From Rhodococcus sp. RD6.2 (lineage in GTDB: Bacteria > Actinomycetota > Actinomycetes > Mycobacteriales > Mycobacteriaceae), in assembly GCF_001040705.1 (NCBI RefSeq), contig NZ_CVQP01000008.1:242209-306208 (forward strand): a DNA stretch of 64,000 nucleotides, in the 5' to 3' direction. Below, piece by piece: positions 26,092-34,703 of the stretch; positions within the stretch are counted from its first letter, which is position 1; every line of letters begins with the position of its first letter. Position numbers and translations under genes: made by a program. A model generated the notes under the pieces. That model did not search any database. It had not been told where the DNA came from and was given only the letters and a program-made list of their open reading frames with translations.

Positions 26092-28103
26092 CGGGGTGTG
26101 TCCGATCCGTTCGTGTCGGGTGCGTCGAAGCCGCGACGCGTTCCGCCCGGCCCCGACGGAACGGTGTACCGCTTCACCCGCTCGGACGACGTCAGCTGCC
26201 ACGGCACCGACGTCACCATCACCCCGGGCTGGAACAGCAGCCTGCTCTTGAGGCGAAGCGCACTCTGGTTGTGCAGGATCTGCTCCCACCAGTGACCCAC
26301 CACGTACTCCGGGATGAACACCGTCACCACGTCGCGTGGTGAATCGCGGCGCACCCGCCGCACGTAGTCGAGGACCGGCTTCGTGATCTCTCGATAGGGC
26401 GACTCGATCACCTTGAGCGGCACCGTGATATCGCTCTTCTCCCATGCGCGCACCAGCGCGCGGGTGTCCGGGTCGTCGACGTTGACGGTGATCGCCTCGA
26501 GAGTGTCGGGCCGTGTCGCGCGAGCGTAGGCGAGCGCGCGCAACGTCGGCATGTGCAGCTTCGACACCAACACGATGGAATGGGTCCGGCTGGGCAACAC
26601 TCCGTCCCACTCCTGGTCGACGAGTTCCGCTGCGACGCCGTCGTAGTGCCGCCGGATCGACTTCATCAGCACGAAGATCGCGACCATCGCCACGATTGCA
26701 ATCCACGCGCCCGCCGCGAACTTGGTGAGCAGGACGATGACCAGGACGGCACCCGTCATCGCGAGACCGATCGAGTTGATCACCCGGGAACGCTGCATGT
26801 GCCGACGCTGAGCGGGGTCCGACTCCGACTTCAGATGCCGCGTCCAGTGCCGGATCATGCCGGTCTGACTCAGCACGAACGACACGAACACACCGACGAT
26901 GTACAGCTGGATCAGCTTGGTCACCTCGGCGCCAAACGCCACCACGAACGCGATCGCAGCGCCGGAGAGGAAGAGGATGCCGTTGCTGAACGCCAGCCGG
27001 TCACCGCGGGTGTGGAGCTGCCGCGGCAGGTAGCGGTCCTGCGCGAGAATCGAACCGAGTACGGGGAACCCGTTGAACGCCGTGTTCGCTGCCAGTACCA
27101 GGATCAGCGCCGTCACGATCGCGATGAAGAAGAATCCGATCGGGAACCCTTCGAACACCGCTTCCGCGATCTGCGCGATCAACGTCTTCTGCTGATATCC
27201 CTCGGGCGCGCCGACCAACTGCGTCGCCGGATCGTGCGCGTACACGATGCCGATCTTCTGCGCGAGCGTGATGATGCCCATCAGCAGCGCGATCGCGAAC
27301 GCACCGAGAAGGAAGAGCGTGGTCGCCGCGTTGCGCGACTTCGGCTTCCGGAAGGCGGGCACACCGTTGCTGATCGCCTCGACACCGGTCAGTGCCGCAC
27401 ACCCCGAGGAGAACGCGCGGGCGATCAGGAAGGCGAACGCGATACCGACCAGGTGCGAATCCTCCGCCACGAGGTCGAATCCGGACGACTCCGCCGCGAC
27501 GTCGTCCCCGAGCACGTAGATCCGGAAGAACCCCCAGCCGAGCATCAGGAACATGCCCACGATGAACGCGTACGTGGGAATCGCGAACGCAGTCCCCGAT
27601 TCCCGGATTCCCCGCAGGTTGATCGCGGTCAGCAACACGATGGCCGCGACCGCGAACAGCACCTTGTGGGTCGCGACGAACGGGACCGCCGACCCGATGT
27701 TCGACGCGGCGGACGAGATCGACACCGCGACGGTCAGCACGTAGTCGACCATGAGTGCGCTACCCACCGTCAGACCCGCATTGGGGCCCAGGTTCACCGT
27801 GGCAACCTCGTAGTCGCCGCCGCCCGAAGGGTAGGCGTGGACGTTCTGCCGGTAGCTGGCCACTACCACTGCCATCACGAGGCAGACGGCGAGCCCGATC
27901 CACGGGGTGTACGCGTACGCCGAGATGCCCGCAACGGACAGGACGAGAAAGATCTCCTCCGGCGCGTACGCCACGGACGACATCGCGTCGGATGCGAACA
28001 CCGGCAGCGCGATCCGCTTGGGCAGTAGGGTGTGTCCCAGTTTGTCGCTCCGGAACGGCCTACCCACCAACAGCCGCTTCGCAGCGGTCGACAGCTTTGA
28101 CAC
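26088..28103 (-). CDS. APC-family amino acid/cation permease with cytoplasmic C-terminal domain
   Basis: Membrane permease of 671 aa. Twelve hydrophobic helices begin at about residue 45 (IALPVFASDAMSSVAYAPEEIFLVLSVAG), with the glycine-rich YPSGGGDYEVATVNLG loop and CAALTGVEAISNGVPAF motif of this APC subgroup. Residues from about 500 on are soluble (LPSRTHSIVLVSKLHMPTLRALAYARATRPDTLEAITVNVDD), UspA-like. I chose GTG 28103 (MSKLSTAAKRLLVGRPF); the frame to 28250 would run over most of the divergent promoter region. It lies divergent from the TrkA genes ceoB-ceoC, as in M. tuberculosis, so a role in K+ or amino acid transport is plausible but unproven. Confidence 0.88.
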   Translation of the reverse strand: MSKLSTAAKRLLVGRPFRSDKLGHTLLPKRIALPVFASDAMSSVAYAPEEIFLVLSVAGISAYAYTPWIGLAVCLVMAVVVASYRQNVHAYPSGGGDYEVATVNLGPNAGLTVGSALMVDYVLTVAVSISSAASNIGSAVPFVATHKVLFAVAAIVLLTAINLRGIRESGTAFAIPTYAFIVGMFLMLGWGFFRIYVLGDDVAAESSGFDLVAEDSHLVGIAFAFLIARAFSSGCAALTGVEAISNGVPAFRKPKSRNAATTLFLLGAFAIALLMGIITLAQKIGIVYAHDPATQLVGAPEGYQQKTLIAQIAEAVFEGFPIGFFFIAIVTALILVLAANTAFNGFPVLGSILAQDRYLPRQLHTRGDRLAFSNGILFLSGAAIAFVVAFGAEVTKLIQLYIVGVFVSFVLSQTGMIRHWTRHLKSESDPAQRRHMQRSRVINSIGLAMTGAVLVIVLLTKFAAGAWIAIVAMVAIFVLMKSIRRHYDGVAAELVDQEWDGVLPSRTHSIVLVSKLHMPTLRALAYARATRPDTLEAITVNVDDPDTRALVRAWEKSDITVPLKVIESPYREITKPVLDYVRRVRRDSPRDVVTVFIPEYVVGHWWEQILHNQSALRLKSRLLFQPGVMVTSVPWQLTSSERVKRYTVPSGPGGTRRGFDAPDTNGSDTPR

Positions 28104-28270
28104 CGCCAAAGCGTAAGCCGTCGGAACCGATCCAGCGCCATCCACTCCCCATCGAGTCCGCTTCGAGCGGATTTCGGCATGCCCGTCGGCACCACCCCGC
28201 TCCGAGCGGTACCGTTCGGACCACATCATCGGTGCCGCATCGGACGACACCGGCCAGGAAAGGGTGTCAG

Positions 28271-28936
28271 GTGTACGTAGTCGTGATGGGGTGCGGCCGG
28301 GTGGGGTCCGCCCTCGCGGCCGGACTGAGCCGGATCGGGCACGAGGTCGCGATCATCGACCGGGACCCGGAGTCGTTCCGTCGACTCGACCCCGAGTTCA
28401 CCGGGCATCGGGTGGTCGGCATGGGCTTCGACCGCGACGTGCTCGTCAAGGCAGGCATCGAGAAGGCCGAGGCGTTCGCGGCGGTCTCGTCCGGTGACAA
28501 CTCGAACATCATCTCCGCCCGCGTGGCCCGCGAGACGTTCGGCGTCGGCCGGGTCGTCGCGCGCATCTACGACGCCAAACGCGCCGCCGTCTACGAGCGC
28601 CTCGGCATCCCCACCGTCGCGACCGTCCCGTGGACGACCGACCGCTTCCTGCACCACCTCACCCGCGAGTCGCAGACCACGAAGTGGCGCGACCCCACGG
28701 GCACGGTCGCCGTCGCCGAACTCGACCTCCACGAGGACTGGATCGGACGGAAGGTCACCGAACTCGAGGAGTTCACGACGTCGCGGGTCGCTTTCCTGAT
28801 CCGGTTCGGTGCCGGGATCCTGCCGACGGCCAAGACCGTCATCCAGGCGGACGACCAGGTGTACATCGCGGCGGTGTCCGGGACCGTCGCCGAAGCGGTC
28901 GCGCTCGCCGCCACCCCGCCGCCGGCCGAAGAGTGA
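28271..28936 (+). CDS. ceoB: Potassium-uptake TrkA-family protein CeoB
   Basis: Cytoplasmic NAD-binding regulator of K+ uptake, 221 aa. The RCK-N Rossmann motif VVVMGCGRVGSALAAGLSRIGHEVAIIDRD starts at residue 2, and the RCK-C domain (VAVAELDLHEDWIGRKVTELEEFTTSRVAFLIRFG...VIQADDQVYIAA) covers about residues 135-210. GTG 28271 follows AGGAAAGG at a good distance. ceoC follows after 58 bp. Gene order APC permease / ceoB-ceoC matches M. tuberculosis Rv2690c-Rv2692. The channel-forming partner is not encoded here. Confidence 0.92.
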   Translation: MYVVVMGCGRVGSALAAGLSRIGHEVAIIDRDPESFRRLDPEFTGHRVVGMGFDRDVLVKAGIEKAEAFAAVSSGDNSNIISARVARETFGVGRVVARIYDAKRAAVYERLGIPTVATVPWTTDRFLHHLTRESQTTKWRDPTGTVAVAELDLHEDWIGRKVTELEEFTTSRVAFLIRFGAGILPTAKTVIQADDQVYIAAVSGTVAEAVALAATPPPAEE

Positions 28937-28994
28937 GTACCGTGCACGTCCCCGCCGAGCCAACCTCTCACCCGAAACCGATCGGATGGACCCG

Positions 28995-29657
28995 ATGAGA
29001 GTCGCAATTGCCGGAGCCGGCGCTGTCGGCCGATCGATCGCCCGCGAACTCGTCCGCGGCGATCACCACGTGATGCTCCTCGAGCGCAAGCTCGAGCACG
29101 TCGACCCCGAGGCGATCCCGGAGGTTCACTGGGTCCATGCGGACGCCTGCGAGCTCGGTCTCCTCGAAGCGGCCCAGCTGGAGTCCTATGACGTCGTCAT
29201 CGCCGCGACGGGCGACGACAAGGCGAACATCGTGGTCAGCCTCCTGGCGAAGACCGAGTTCGCGGTCCGGCGTGTCGTGGCCCGCGTCAACGATCCCCGC
29301 AACGAGTGGCTCTTCGACGAGTCCTGGGGCGTCGACGTCGCGGTGTCGACACCGCGAATGCTCGCCTCGCTGGTCGAGGAGGCCGTCTCGGTGGGCGACC
29401 TGGTCCGGCTGATGACGTTCCGCCAGGGTCAGGCGAACCTCGTCGAGGTCACCCTCCCTCCGGACACGTCGCTTGCGGGCAAGCCCGTCCGCAAGATGAC
29501 GTTGCCGCGCGATGCCGCGCTCGTCACGATCATCCGCGGCGGGCGGGTCATCACGCCGCAGCCCGACGATCCGATCGAGGGCGGCGACGAACTGGTGTTC
29601 GTGGCGTCGGTCGAGGTCGAGGAACAGCTCCGGGACGCTCTCGGCCTGACTCGCTGA
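28995..29657 (+). CDS. ceoC: Potassium-uptake TrkA-family protein CeoC
   Basis: Second RCK protein, 220 aa, paralogous to CeoB. It has an N-terminal NAD-binding motif (MRVAIAGAGAVGRSIARELVRGDHHVMLLERK) and a C-terminal RCK-C domain (LVEVTLPPDTSLAGKPVRKMTLPRDAALVTIIRGGRVITPQPDDPIEGGDELVFVA). GGATGGA lies 5 nt upstream of ATG 28995; an ATG at 28986 in the same frame would add three residues. Probably forms a mixed gating ring with CeoB on a Trk/Ktr-type transporter. A hairpin at 29661-29698 ends the operon. Confidence 0.92.
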   Translation: MRVAIAGAGAVGRSIARELVRGDHHVMLLERKLEHVDPEAIPEVHWVHADACELGLLEAAQLESYDVVIAATGDDKANIVVSLLAKTEFAVRRVVARVNDPRNEWLFDESWGVDVAVSTPRMLASLVEEAVSVGDLVRLMTFRQGQANLVEVTLPPDTSLAGKPVRKMTLPRDAALVTIIRGGRVITPQPDDPIEGGDELVFVASVEVEEQLRDALGLTR

Positions 29658-29660
29658 CGA

Positions 29661-29698
29661 ATTGCTTGGACACTTTCACCGTCAGGTGTCCAAGAATT
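29661..29698 (+). terminator. Terminator after ceoBC
   Basis: CTTGGACAC (29665-29673) and GTGTCCAAG (29686-29694), with flanking AATT/AATTT that extends the stem with one mismatch. It starts a few bases after the ceoC stop. Confidence 0.65.
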
Positions 29699-29799
29699 TG
29701 TACATCATTCGAAATACACAACAGCCGACAATCGCCCCGTTACATTCCGTGGCAAATTGCCCCGACGACGGGGTCTAGGAATTTCTTCTCGGCGGCACC

Positions 29800-29842
29800 A
29801 TTTCGCAGGCACCCTCCGAATTCACCGGAACGCCTGCGAAAT
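29800..29842 (-). terminator. Terminator after the DUF3159 gene
   Basis: Perfect 11-bp arms ATTTCGCAGGC (29800-29810) and GCCTGCGAAAT (29832-29842) with a 21-nt loop. It lies 18 bp beyond the stop of the minus-strand DUF3159 gene. Together with 29661-29698 it fills most of the 203-bp convergent gap. Confidence 0.6.
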
Positions 29843-29860
29843 CGGTGTCGCGGCGTGCGA

Positions 29861-30574
<714 letters not shown>

Positions 30575-30605
30575 CACACGAGGGTGCCACATCCACCGCG
30601 GAGCG

Positions 30606-30983
30606 CTACGAGTCGCCCAGGAGCTCGTAGTAGGGGTTGTAGATGACCTTCTGACCGTTGCGGTCACCGATGCGTCCCCGCACCAGCAGCTGCTTACCGG
30701 TTTCGATCCCCGCGATGCGGCGCCGCCCGATCCACACCAGCGTCACGGGATCGGTGCCGTCGAACAGTTCCGCCTGCACCGTGGCGGCCGACGCCTTGGG
30801 GCAGGATTCGACGCTGCGCAACCGACCCCGCATCGTCACTTCTTCGCCGTGTCGACAGTCACAGGCGCGTTGCGCGCCGGTGGCGTGCAACGACTCCGCC
30901 AGTTCCTCGGCGTCGAGCTGGTCGATGTCCTCGGTCAGTCGCCGGGTCAGTCGCCGAATGTATCCGTTGGCCGCGAGTGCCAT
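30606..30983 (-). CDS. OB-fold nucleic-acid-binding-like protein
   Basis: Small cytoplasmic protein of 125 aa. It has an N-terminal helical part (GYIRRLTRRLTEDIDQLDAEELAESLHATGAQRACDC) and an OB-fold-like beta-barrel (EEVTMRGRLRSVESCPKASAATVQAELFDGTDPVTLVWIGRRRIAGIETGKQLLVRGRI) ending in YNPYYELLGDS. I chose ATG 30983, which has an excellent GGAGGGG ribosome binding site; upstream in-frame ATG 31037 would add 18 residues. The M. tuberculosis homologue (Rv2694c) has about the same length and position. The ligand, RNA or DNA, is unknown. The DUF3159 gene starts about 32 bp downstream of its stop, probably cotranscribed. Confidence 0.82.
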   Translation of the reverse strand: MALAANGYIRRLTRRLTEDIDQLDAEELAESLHATGAQRACDCRHGEEVTMRGRLRSVESCPKASAATVQAELFDGTDPVTLVWIGRRRIAGIETGKQLLVRGRIGDRNGQKVIYNPYYELLGDS

Positions 30984-31071
30984 TGCGCCCCTCCGAGCAG
31001 CGTGCGGCGCGACTTTCGCGCGCCACGGGTAGTCCATGTGGTCTCTCTTCTCGCCACTGTAGACCTCATTT

Positions 31072-31096
31072 GCAGGGGGTCAATCAGACCTCCTGC
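31072..31096. promoter_or_regulatory. 25-bp inverted repeat in a divergent promoter region
   Basis: GCAGGGGGTC (31072-31081) and GACCTCCTGC (31087-31096) pair over 10 bp with one G-T position and a 5-nt loop. It lies between the divergent OB-fold gene and the hydrolase gene starting at 31131, so it is either an operator or an RNA hairpin in a leader. Confidence 0.45.
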
Positions 31097-31130
31097 GACG
31101 AGCTCGGGACCGGCCGTGCACTATCGACGA

Positions 31131-31859
31131 ATGGCTTCGCTCACACTGCCGCCGGTCGCGGTGGCCCTCCCCGGAACCGGCTCCGACGCCGACTTCGCGG
31201 CACGCGCGTTCACCGACGCGTTGTCGCAGATCGGGGTGCATGTCATCGCCGTCGAACCCGACCCGGCCCGACTCGTCGGAAGCTACCTCGACGCATTGAA
31301 CTCGGCGGCCCAGCAGCACGGCCCGATCCTGGCCGCAGGAATCTCCATCGGGGCGTCCATCGCGCTCCAGTGGGCAACCGAACATCCCGATCGCGCGGCC
31401 GGGGTCCTCGCCGCCCTGCCTGCCTGGACCGGTGACCCCGCGAACGCGCCCGCAGCGCTGAGCGCCGCGTACACAGCAGGCCGGCTGCGCGCCGACGGGC
31501 TCGACGCCGTGACCGCCGAGATGACGGCGTCCTCGCCCACCTGGCTGGCCGGCGAGCTCGAACGATCGTGGCGGTCCCAATGGCCGCAACTCCCGCTCGC
31601 GCTGGACGAAGCGGCCCGATACCACGCGCCCACGGCCGACGACATGGCGCGCTGCGAGGTCCCGGTCGGGATCTGCGCGGCCGTCGACGACGCGGTGCAT
31701 CCGCTCACCGTGTCGCAGGACTGGACGGGGATGCTCCCCCACTCCGCGCTCGGCACCGTCACCCTCGACGAGATCGGGGCCGATCCGTCCGTCCTCGGAC
31801 GGGTGTCGCTCGATGCGCTGCAGCGGGTCTCCCCCGCCGCAGCGCATCGAGTGAGCTGA
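31131..31859 (+). CDS. Alpha/beta-hydrolase-fold protein
   Basis: Cytoplasmic hydrolase-fold protein of 242 aa. The nucleophile region reads ILAAGISIGASIALQWATEHPDRAAGVLAALPAW (GISIGAS in place of GxSxG), an acid is likely in GICAAVDDAVHPLTV, and the C terminus is short. It starts MASLTLPPVAVALPGTGSDADF at ATG 31131, with a CACTAT hexamer 6-7 nt before it and no clear ribosome binding site. The homologue in M. tuberculosis (Rv2695) has the same neighbours. The substrate is unknown. It ends 6 bp from the convergent DUF3710 gene. Confidence 0.8.
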   Translation: MASLTLPPVAVALPGTGSDADFAARAFTDALSQIGVHVIAVEPDPARLVGSYLDALNSAAQQHGPILAAGISIGASIALQWATEHPDRAAGVLAALPAWTGDPANAPAALSAAYTAGRLRADGLDAVTAEMTASSPTWLAGELERSWRSQWPQLPLALDEAARYHAPTADDMARCEVPVGICAAVDDAVHPLTVSQDWTGMLPHSALGTVTLDEIGADPSVLGRVSLDALQRVSPAAAHRVS

Positions 31860-31865
31860 GGTTTC

Positions 31866-32678
31866 CTACGAGTCGCGCTCGATCTGCTGCATCGCCGAAC
31901 CGCCGCCACCCGGGCGCTGCTCGGGTGGCATGGCGTCCTTCGCCTGCTGCGCCTGTACCGCCGCGATCGCTTCCTGACGCTGCGCCTCGGCCTGCGCGGC
32001 AGCGGCCTGCTGCTGCGCGAGCACCTGTTGCTGCTGCGCGGCCACGAGCTGGTCGGCGAGTACCTGCGGAAGGACCACCGGCAGCGGCGTGCGCACCGGG
32101 TGCGGCTCGTCGCCGCGCCGGACCACCGTCTCCCTCAGCACTTCCCGCGCGACCCGCGCCAGGTCCGAATCCACGCCCGCGGTTCCGGCCGGCCCCGCGA
32201 CGACGCACCGGATCATCCACCGGTAGCCGTCCACGCCGATGAAGCGGAGGTCCGCGTTGGGAGTGACGGCGTGCAGTTCGCGGCCCCACGGCCCACCTTC
32301 GACGGAGACCTGCGCGTTGTCACCGCGCAGTGAGTCCGCCAGATCCGCCGCGACCTCGCGCCACTGCCCCGGCGACTTCGGTGCGGCATACACCGCGACG
32401 GTGATGCGTCCGTACTGCGTGACCAGATGGACGGCCTGCGGTGAGCCGTCGGTGGACATCTCGACCTGGATCTGCCCGCCGTCCGGAACCGGAACGAGAA
32501 CCGACCCGAGGTCGAGGCGCCCCTCGGTCGGCTCCGCATCCTCGAAGTCGGTCGCGTCGTACGGGCCTCGGTCCTCGGTACCGAGTGCCGGGAACTCGTC
32601 GGTGTCCGTGTTGCTGTCGGCGACGTCGTACTCGACAGGTGTCTCGTCTGCGTCGGTCTTCTTCTTGCGTCCGAACAT
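31866..32678 (-). CDS. DUF3710 family protein
   Basis: Soluble protein of 270 aa with no known function. It starts with a basic MFGRKKK, then an acidic linker (TDADETPVEYDVADSNTDTD) and the DUF3710 core (LDLGSVLVPVPDGGQIQVEM, VHLVTQYGRITVAVYAAPKSPGQWREVAADLADSLR, FIGVDGYRWMIRCVVAGPAG). The C-terminal 60 residues are Gln/Ala-rich and probably coiled coil (QQQQVLAQQQAAAAQAEAQRQEAIAAVQAQQAKD). Its ATG shares one base with the dut stop codon (TGATG), so it is translated together with dut. Same arrangement as M. tuberculosis Rv2696c-dut, hinting at a link to nucleotide or envelope physiology that is not established. Confidence 0.85.
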   Translation of the reverse strand: MFGRKKKTDADETPVEYDVADSNTDTDEFPALGTEDRGPYDATDFEDAEPTEGRLDLGSVLVPVPDGGQIQVEMSTDGSPQAVHLVTQYGRITVAVYAAPKSPGQWREVAADLADSLRGDNAQVSVEGGPWGRELHAVTPNADLRFIGVDGYRWMIRCVVAGPAGTAGVDSDLARVAREVLRETVVRRGDEPHPVRTPLPVVLPQVLADQLVAAQQQQVLAQQQAAAAQAEAQRQEAIAAVQAQQAKDAMPPEQRPGGGGSAMQQIERDS

Positions 32679-33169
32679 CACTGCGCCTCTCCCTCGGCCG
32701 GCTCCGGCACCGCGTGGAGCAGCGCGTGTCCGCCACTCGACCCGTGGCCGCCGGTGCCCCGGCTCGTCTCGTCCAGTTCGTCGACCTCGATGAACGTCAC
32801 CAGTTCCACGCGCTGCACGAGCAGCTGCGCGATCCGGTCCCCGCGCCGGATCTCGATCGGGGTGTGGAGGTCGTGGTTGATCAGGCAGACCTTGATCTCG
32901 CCTCGGTATCCGGCGTCGACGGTGCCGGGCGTGTTGACCACGGACAGCCCCGATTTCGCCGCCAGACCCGACCGCGGATGAATCAACCCCACGGTCCCGA
33001 TCGGCAGGGCGATCGCGATACCGGTACCGACGAGAGCCCTCTCGCCGGGGTGGAGGGTGACGTCCACGGTGGAGCAGAGGTCGACGCCGGCATCGCCCTC
33101 GTGGGCACGTCGGGGCAGTGGTGTCTCGGGGTCGAGGCGCTTCAACTCGACGGCAGGAAGATCGCTCAC
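32678..33169 (-). CDS. dut: dUTP diphosphatase
   Basis: Trimeric dUTPase of 163 aa; it hydrolyses dUTP to dUMP and keeps uracil out of DNA. The five family motifs are visible in order: [51 protein letters not shown] and the C-terminal [15 protein letters not shown] (the Gly-rich P-loop-like motif 5 with Arg and Ser). The start is GTG 33169 ([14 protein letters not shown]). A TAGTCT hexamer lies about 8 nt upstream, so the mRNA may be leaderless. It is divergent from the DUF3093 gene with only 24 bp between start codons, and overlaps DUF3710 by one base. Confidence 0.95.
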   Translation of the reverse strand: MSDLPAVELKRLDPETPLPRRAHEGDAGVDLCSTVDVTLHPGERALVGTGIAIALPIGTVGLIHPRSGLAAKSGLSVVNTPGTVDAGYRGEIKVCLINHDLHTPIEIRRGDRIAQLLVQRVELVTFIEVDELDETSRGTGGHGSSGGHALLHAVPEPAEGEAQ

Positions 33170-33177
33170 GTGGACCG

Positions 33178-33187
33178 AGACTACTCT
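33178..33187. promoter_or_regulatory. Overlapping divergent -10 elements of dut and the DUF3093 gene
   Basis: Only 24 bp separate the GTG of dut (33169, minus) from the GTG of the DUF3093 gene (33194, plus). TACTCT at 33182-33187 is 6 nt from the plus-strand GTG. AGACTA at 33178-33183 reads TAGTCT on the minus strand, 8 nt from the dut GTG. The two hexamers share two bases, so both genes can be leaderless but cannot both be bound by polymerase at once. Confidence 0.5.
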
Positions 33188-33193
33188 GAGTGT

Positions 33194-33721
33194 GTGCCTG
33201 TAAAGCCCGGACCTGCGAACCAACCGTCCTCCACCCCTGCGCCACTGGGGATCACGAAGTATTCCGAGCGCCTCCGCGTCCCGCTGTGGTGGTGGGTTGC
33301 GGGCCTGGCGATCGCGATCCTGCTCGCCGTCGAGGTGAACATGGGAGCGCCCGGCCTCGTCTCCTGGCTGCCGTACGTGGTGCTGATCCCGATCCCTGCA
33401 TGGGGACTGCTGTGGCTCAGCCGCCTGCAGGTCGAGGTCGTGCCCGGCCCCGGTTCCGGTGAGGGCGAGCTGCGAGTGGGACGCGCACACCTGCCCGTGG
33501 ACGCGATCGCCCGGGTGGCGGTCGTGCCCGGGTCGGCCAAGTCGGCGGCACTGGGCAGGCAGCTCGATCCCGCGGCGTTCGTTCAGAACCGGACGTGGAT
33601 CGGGCCGATGCTGCTGATCGTCCTCGACGATCCCGAGGATCCGACGCCGTACTGGCTGGTGAGCACGCGGCACCCGCGCGAACTCGCTGCCGCCCTCGGC
33701 TGGCGTACCGACGCGAGCTGA
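33194..33721 (+). CDS. DUF3093 family membrane protein
   Basis: Membrane protein of 175 aa. Two adjacent transmembrane helices ([21 protein letters not shown] and [18 protein letters not shown], about residues 30-80) are followed by a soluble PH-like beta domain ([36 protein letters not shown]...[16 protein letters not shown]). Function unknown; conserved across Mycobacteriales (Rv2698 in M. tuberculosis). The start is GTG 33194, with a -10-like TACTCT 6 nt upstream and no ribosome binding site. The final [11 protein letters not shown] pattern is typical of the family. A perfect terminator follows at 33741. Confidence 0.85.
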   Translation: MPVKPGPANQPSSTPAPLGITKYSERLRVPLWWWVAGLAIAILLAVEVNMGAPGLVSWLPYVVLIPIPAWGLLWLSRLQVEVVPGPGSGEGELRVGRAHLPVDAIARVAVVPGSAKSAALGRQLDPAAFVQNRTWIGPMLLIVLDDPEDPTPYWLVSTRHPRELAAALGWRTDAS

Positions 33722-33740
33722 GCTCGGACTCACACAGCCG

Positions 33741-33786
33741 AAACGCCCGTGGCCGACCCGATCGTTCGGGTCGGCCACGGGCGTTT
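33741..33786. terminator. Perfect terminator after the DUF3093 gene
   Basis: 21-bp perfect arms beginning AAACGCCCGTGGCC (33741-33761) and ending ...GGGCGTTT (33766-33786) around a TCGT tetraloop. It sits between the convergent DUF3093 and DUF4193 genes and can serve both. Confidence 0.9.
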
Positions 33787-33893
33787 GCGGGCGCAAGGTC
33801 GGTCAGATGCCGACGTCCTCGAACCGCAGTCCACCCGGGTCGGACCCCGTCGGGTCCGACCGTGACAGGTCGGCGCGGCCGTCGTTCACTGCG

Positions 33894-34196
33894 TCAGGCG
33901 GCGCAGTCCATGCAGATCATCACGCCGTTCGCGTCGCTGGCGAGTCGGCTCCGGTGGTGAACCAGGAAGCAGCTCGAGCAGGTGAACTCGTCGGCTTGCT
34001 TCGGAACCACCCGAACCGACAGTTCCTCGCCGGACAGGTCGGCGCCCGGCAGTTCGAAGGACTCCGCCGTGTCGGACTCGTCGACGTCGACGACCGCGGA
34101 CTGAGCCTCGTTCCGTCGCGCCTTCAACTCCTCCAGCGAATCCTCCGACACCTCGTCGGACTCCGATCGCCTCGGTGCGTCGTAGTCGGTTGCCAT
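33894..34196 (-). CDS. DUF4193 family zinc-ribbon-like protein
   Basis: Small acidic protein of 100 aa, a length that matches the M. tuberculosis homologue Rv2699c. The N-terminal 50 residues are charged (MATDYDAPRRSESDEVSEDSLEELKARR). The C terminus has a four-cysteine metal site: FTCSSCFLVHHRSRLASDANGVMICMDCAA (CxxC...CxxC). It belongs to a group of short actinobacterial proteins that may bind RNA polymerase or nucleic acid, but no function is established. Its promoter lies in the 507-bp gap upstream, where a palindrome overlaps a TATAAT-like sequence. Confidence 0.85.
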   Translation of the reverse strand: MATDYDAPRRSESDEVSEDSLEELKARRNEAQSAVVDVDESDTAESFELPGADLSGEELSVRVVPKQADEFTCSSCFLVHHRSRLASDANGVMICMDCAA

Positions 34197-34703
34197 CTCG
34201 TCTTCCCCTCGTCCTCTCTCGTCATCTGTCCCCGTCCCCACGCCCTCGTGGGCGTACCACCTGGTGCAGTCCCGCTACACAACGCGCCAGAACGAAAAGT
34301 GGTACCGGAAGTTCGTCAGGCGAATTATGATTCGCCTCACATTCTCCTCCGGTAGCGCACCGTAGAGCCCTCGTCCTGTCATCATCAGGCGGCCAGACAA
34401 TAGCCGAACTACGCGAAAAAGTCGCGGTTCATTTCGCCGTGGCCCGCAAATTATCGGACAATCGGCACCAACACTCCCGTGGACCCAGACATTCCGGGCC
34501 GTCGGCGGCCGGTGTCACCCACTGCCACGGCACCCCACCGGCGACTCCCACCCGCGAGGCGCGCAGGGCCCCGTCCGGTGTCGTCCGCATGCCCCCGCGT
34601 TCACTACGCTGTGCCAAGCGCAGCAGCAGATCCGCGCCCCCAACGGCTCTCCCCGACCGGGGCCGGCCGGCGCACCCCGAACAGCGAGAGGTCAGGACGC
34701 AAC
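34197..34703. other. 507-bp divergent intergenic region between DUF4193 and cei
   Basis: Holds the promoters of both genes. On the left is a 20-bp palindrome (34318-34337). On the right, a TACGCT hexamer within TTCACTACGCTGTG lies about 100 bp before the cei start and may be its -10 element. The middle is moderately AT-rich (GAAAAAGTCGCGGTTCATTT). No frame looks coding: the longest, from GTG 34479, is the in-frame upstream extension of cei. Confidence 0.45.
34318..34337. promoter_or_regulatory. Perfect 20-bp palindrome upstream of the DUF4193 gene
   Basis: AGGCGAAT-TATG-ATTCGCCT, 8-bp perfect arms around TATG. On the minus strand the centre reads CATAAT, a good -10 element for DUF4193, so a dimeric repressor bound here would block it. 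Confidence 0.5.

Noticed and set aside
34479-34703. Upstream in-frame GTG that would extend Cei by 75 residues
   Set aside because: The added residues are Pro/Arg-rich and would precede the membrane helix awkwardly; the GTG at 34704 has a ribosome binding site.
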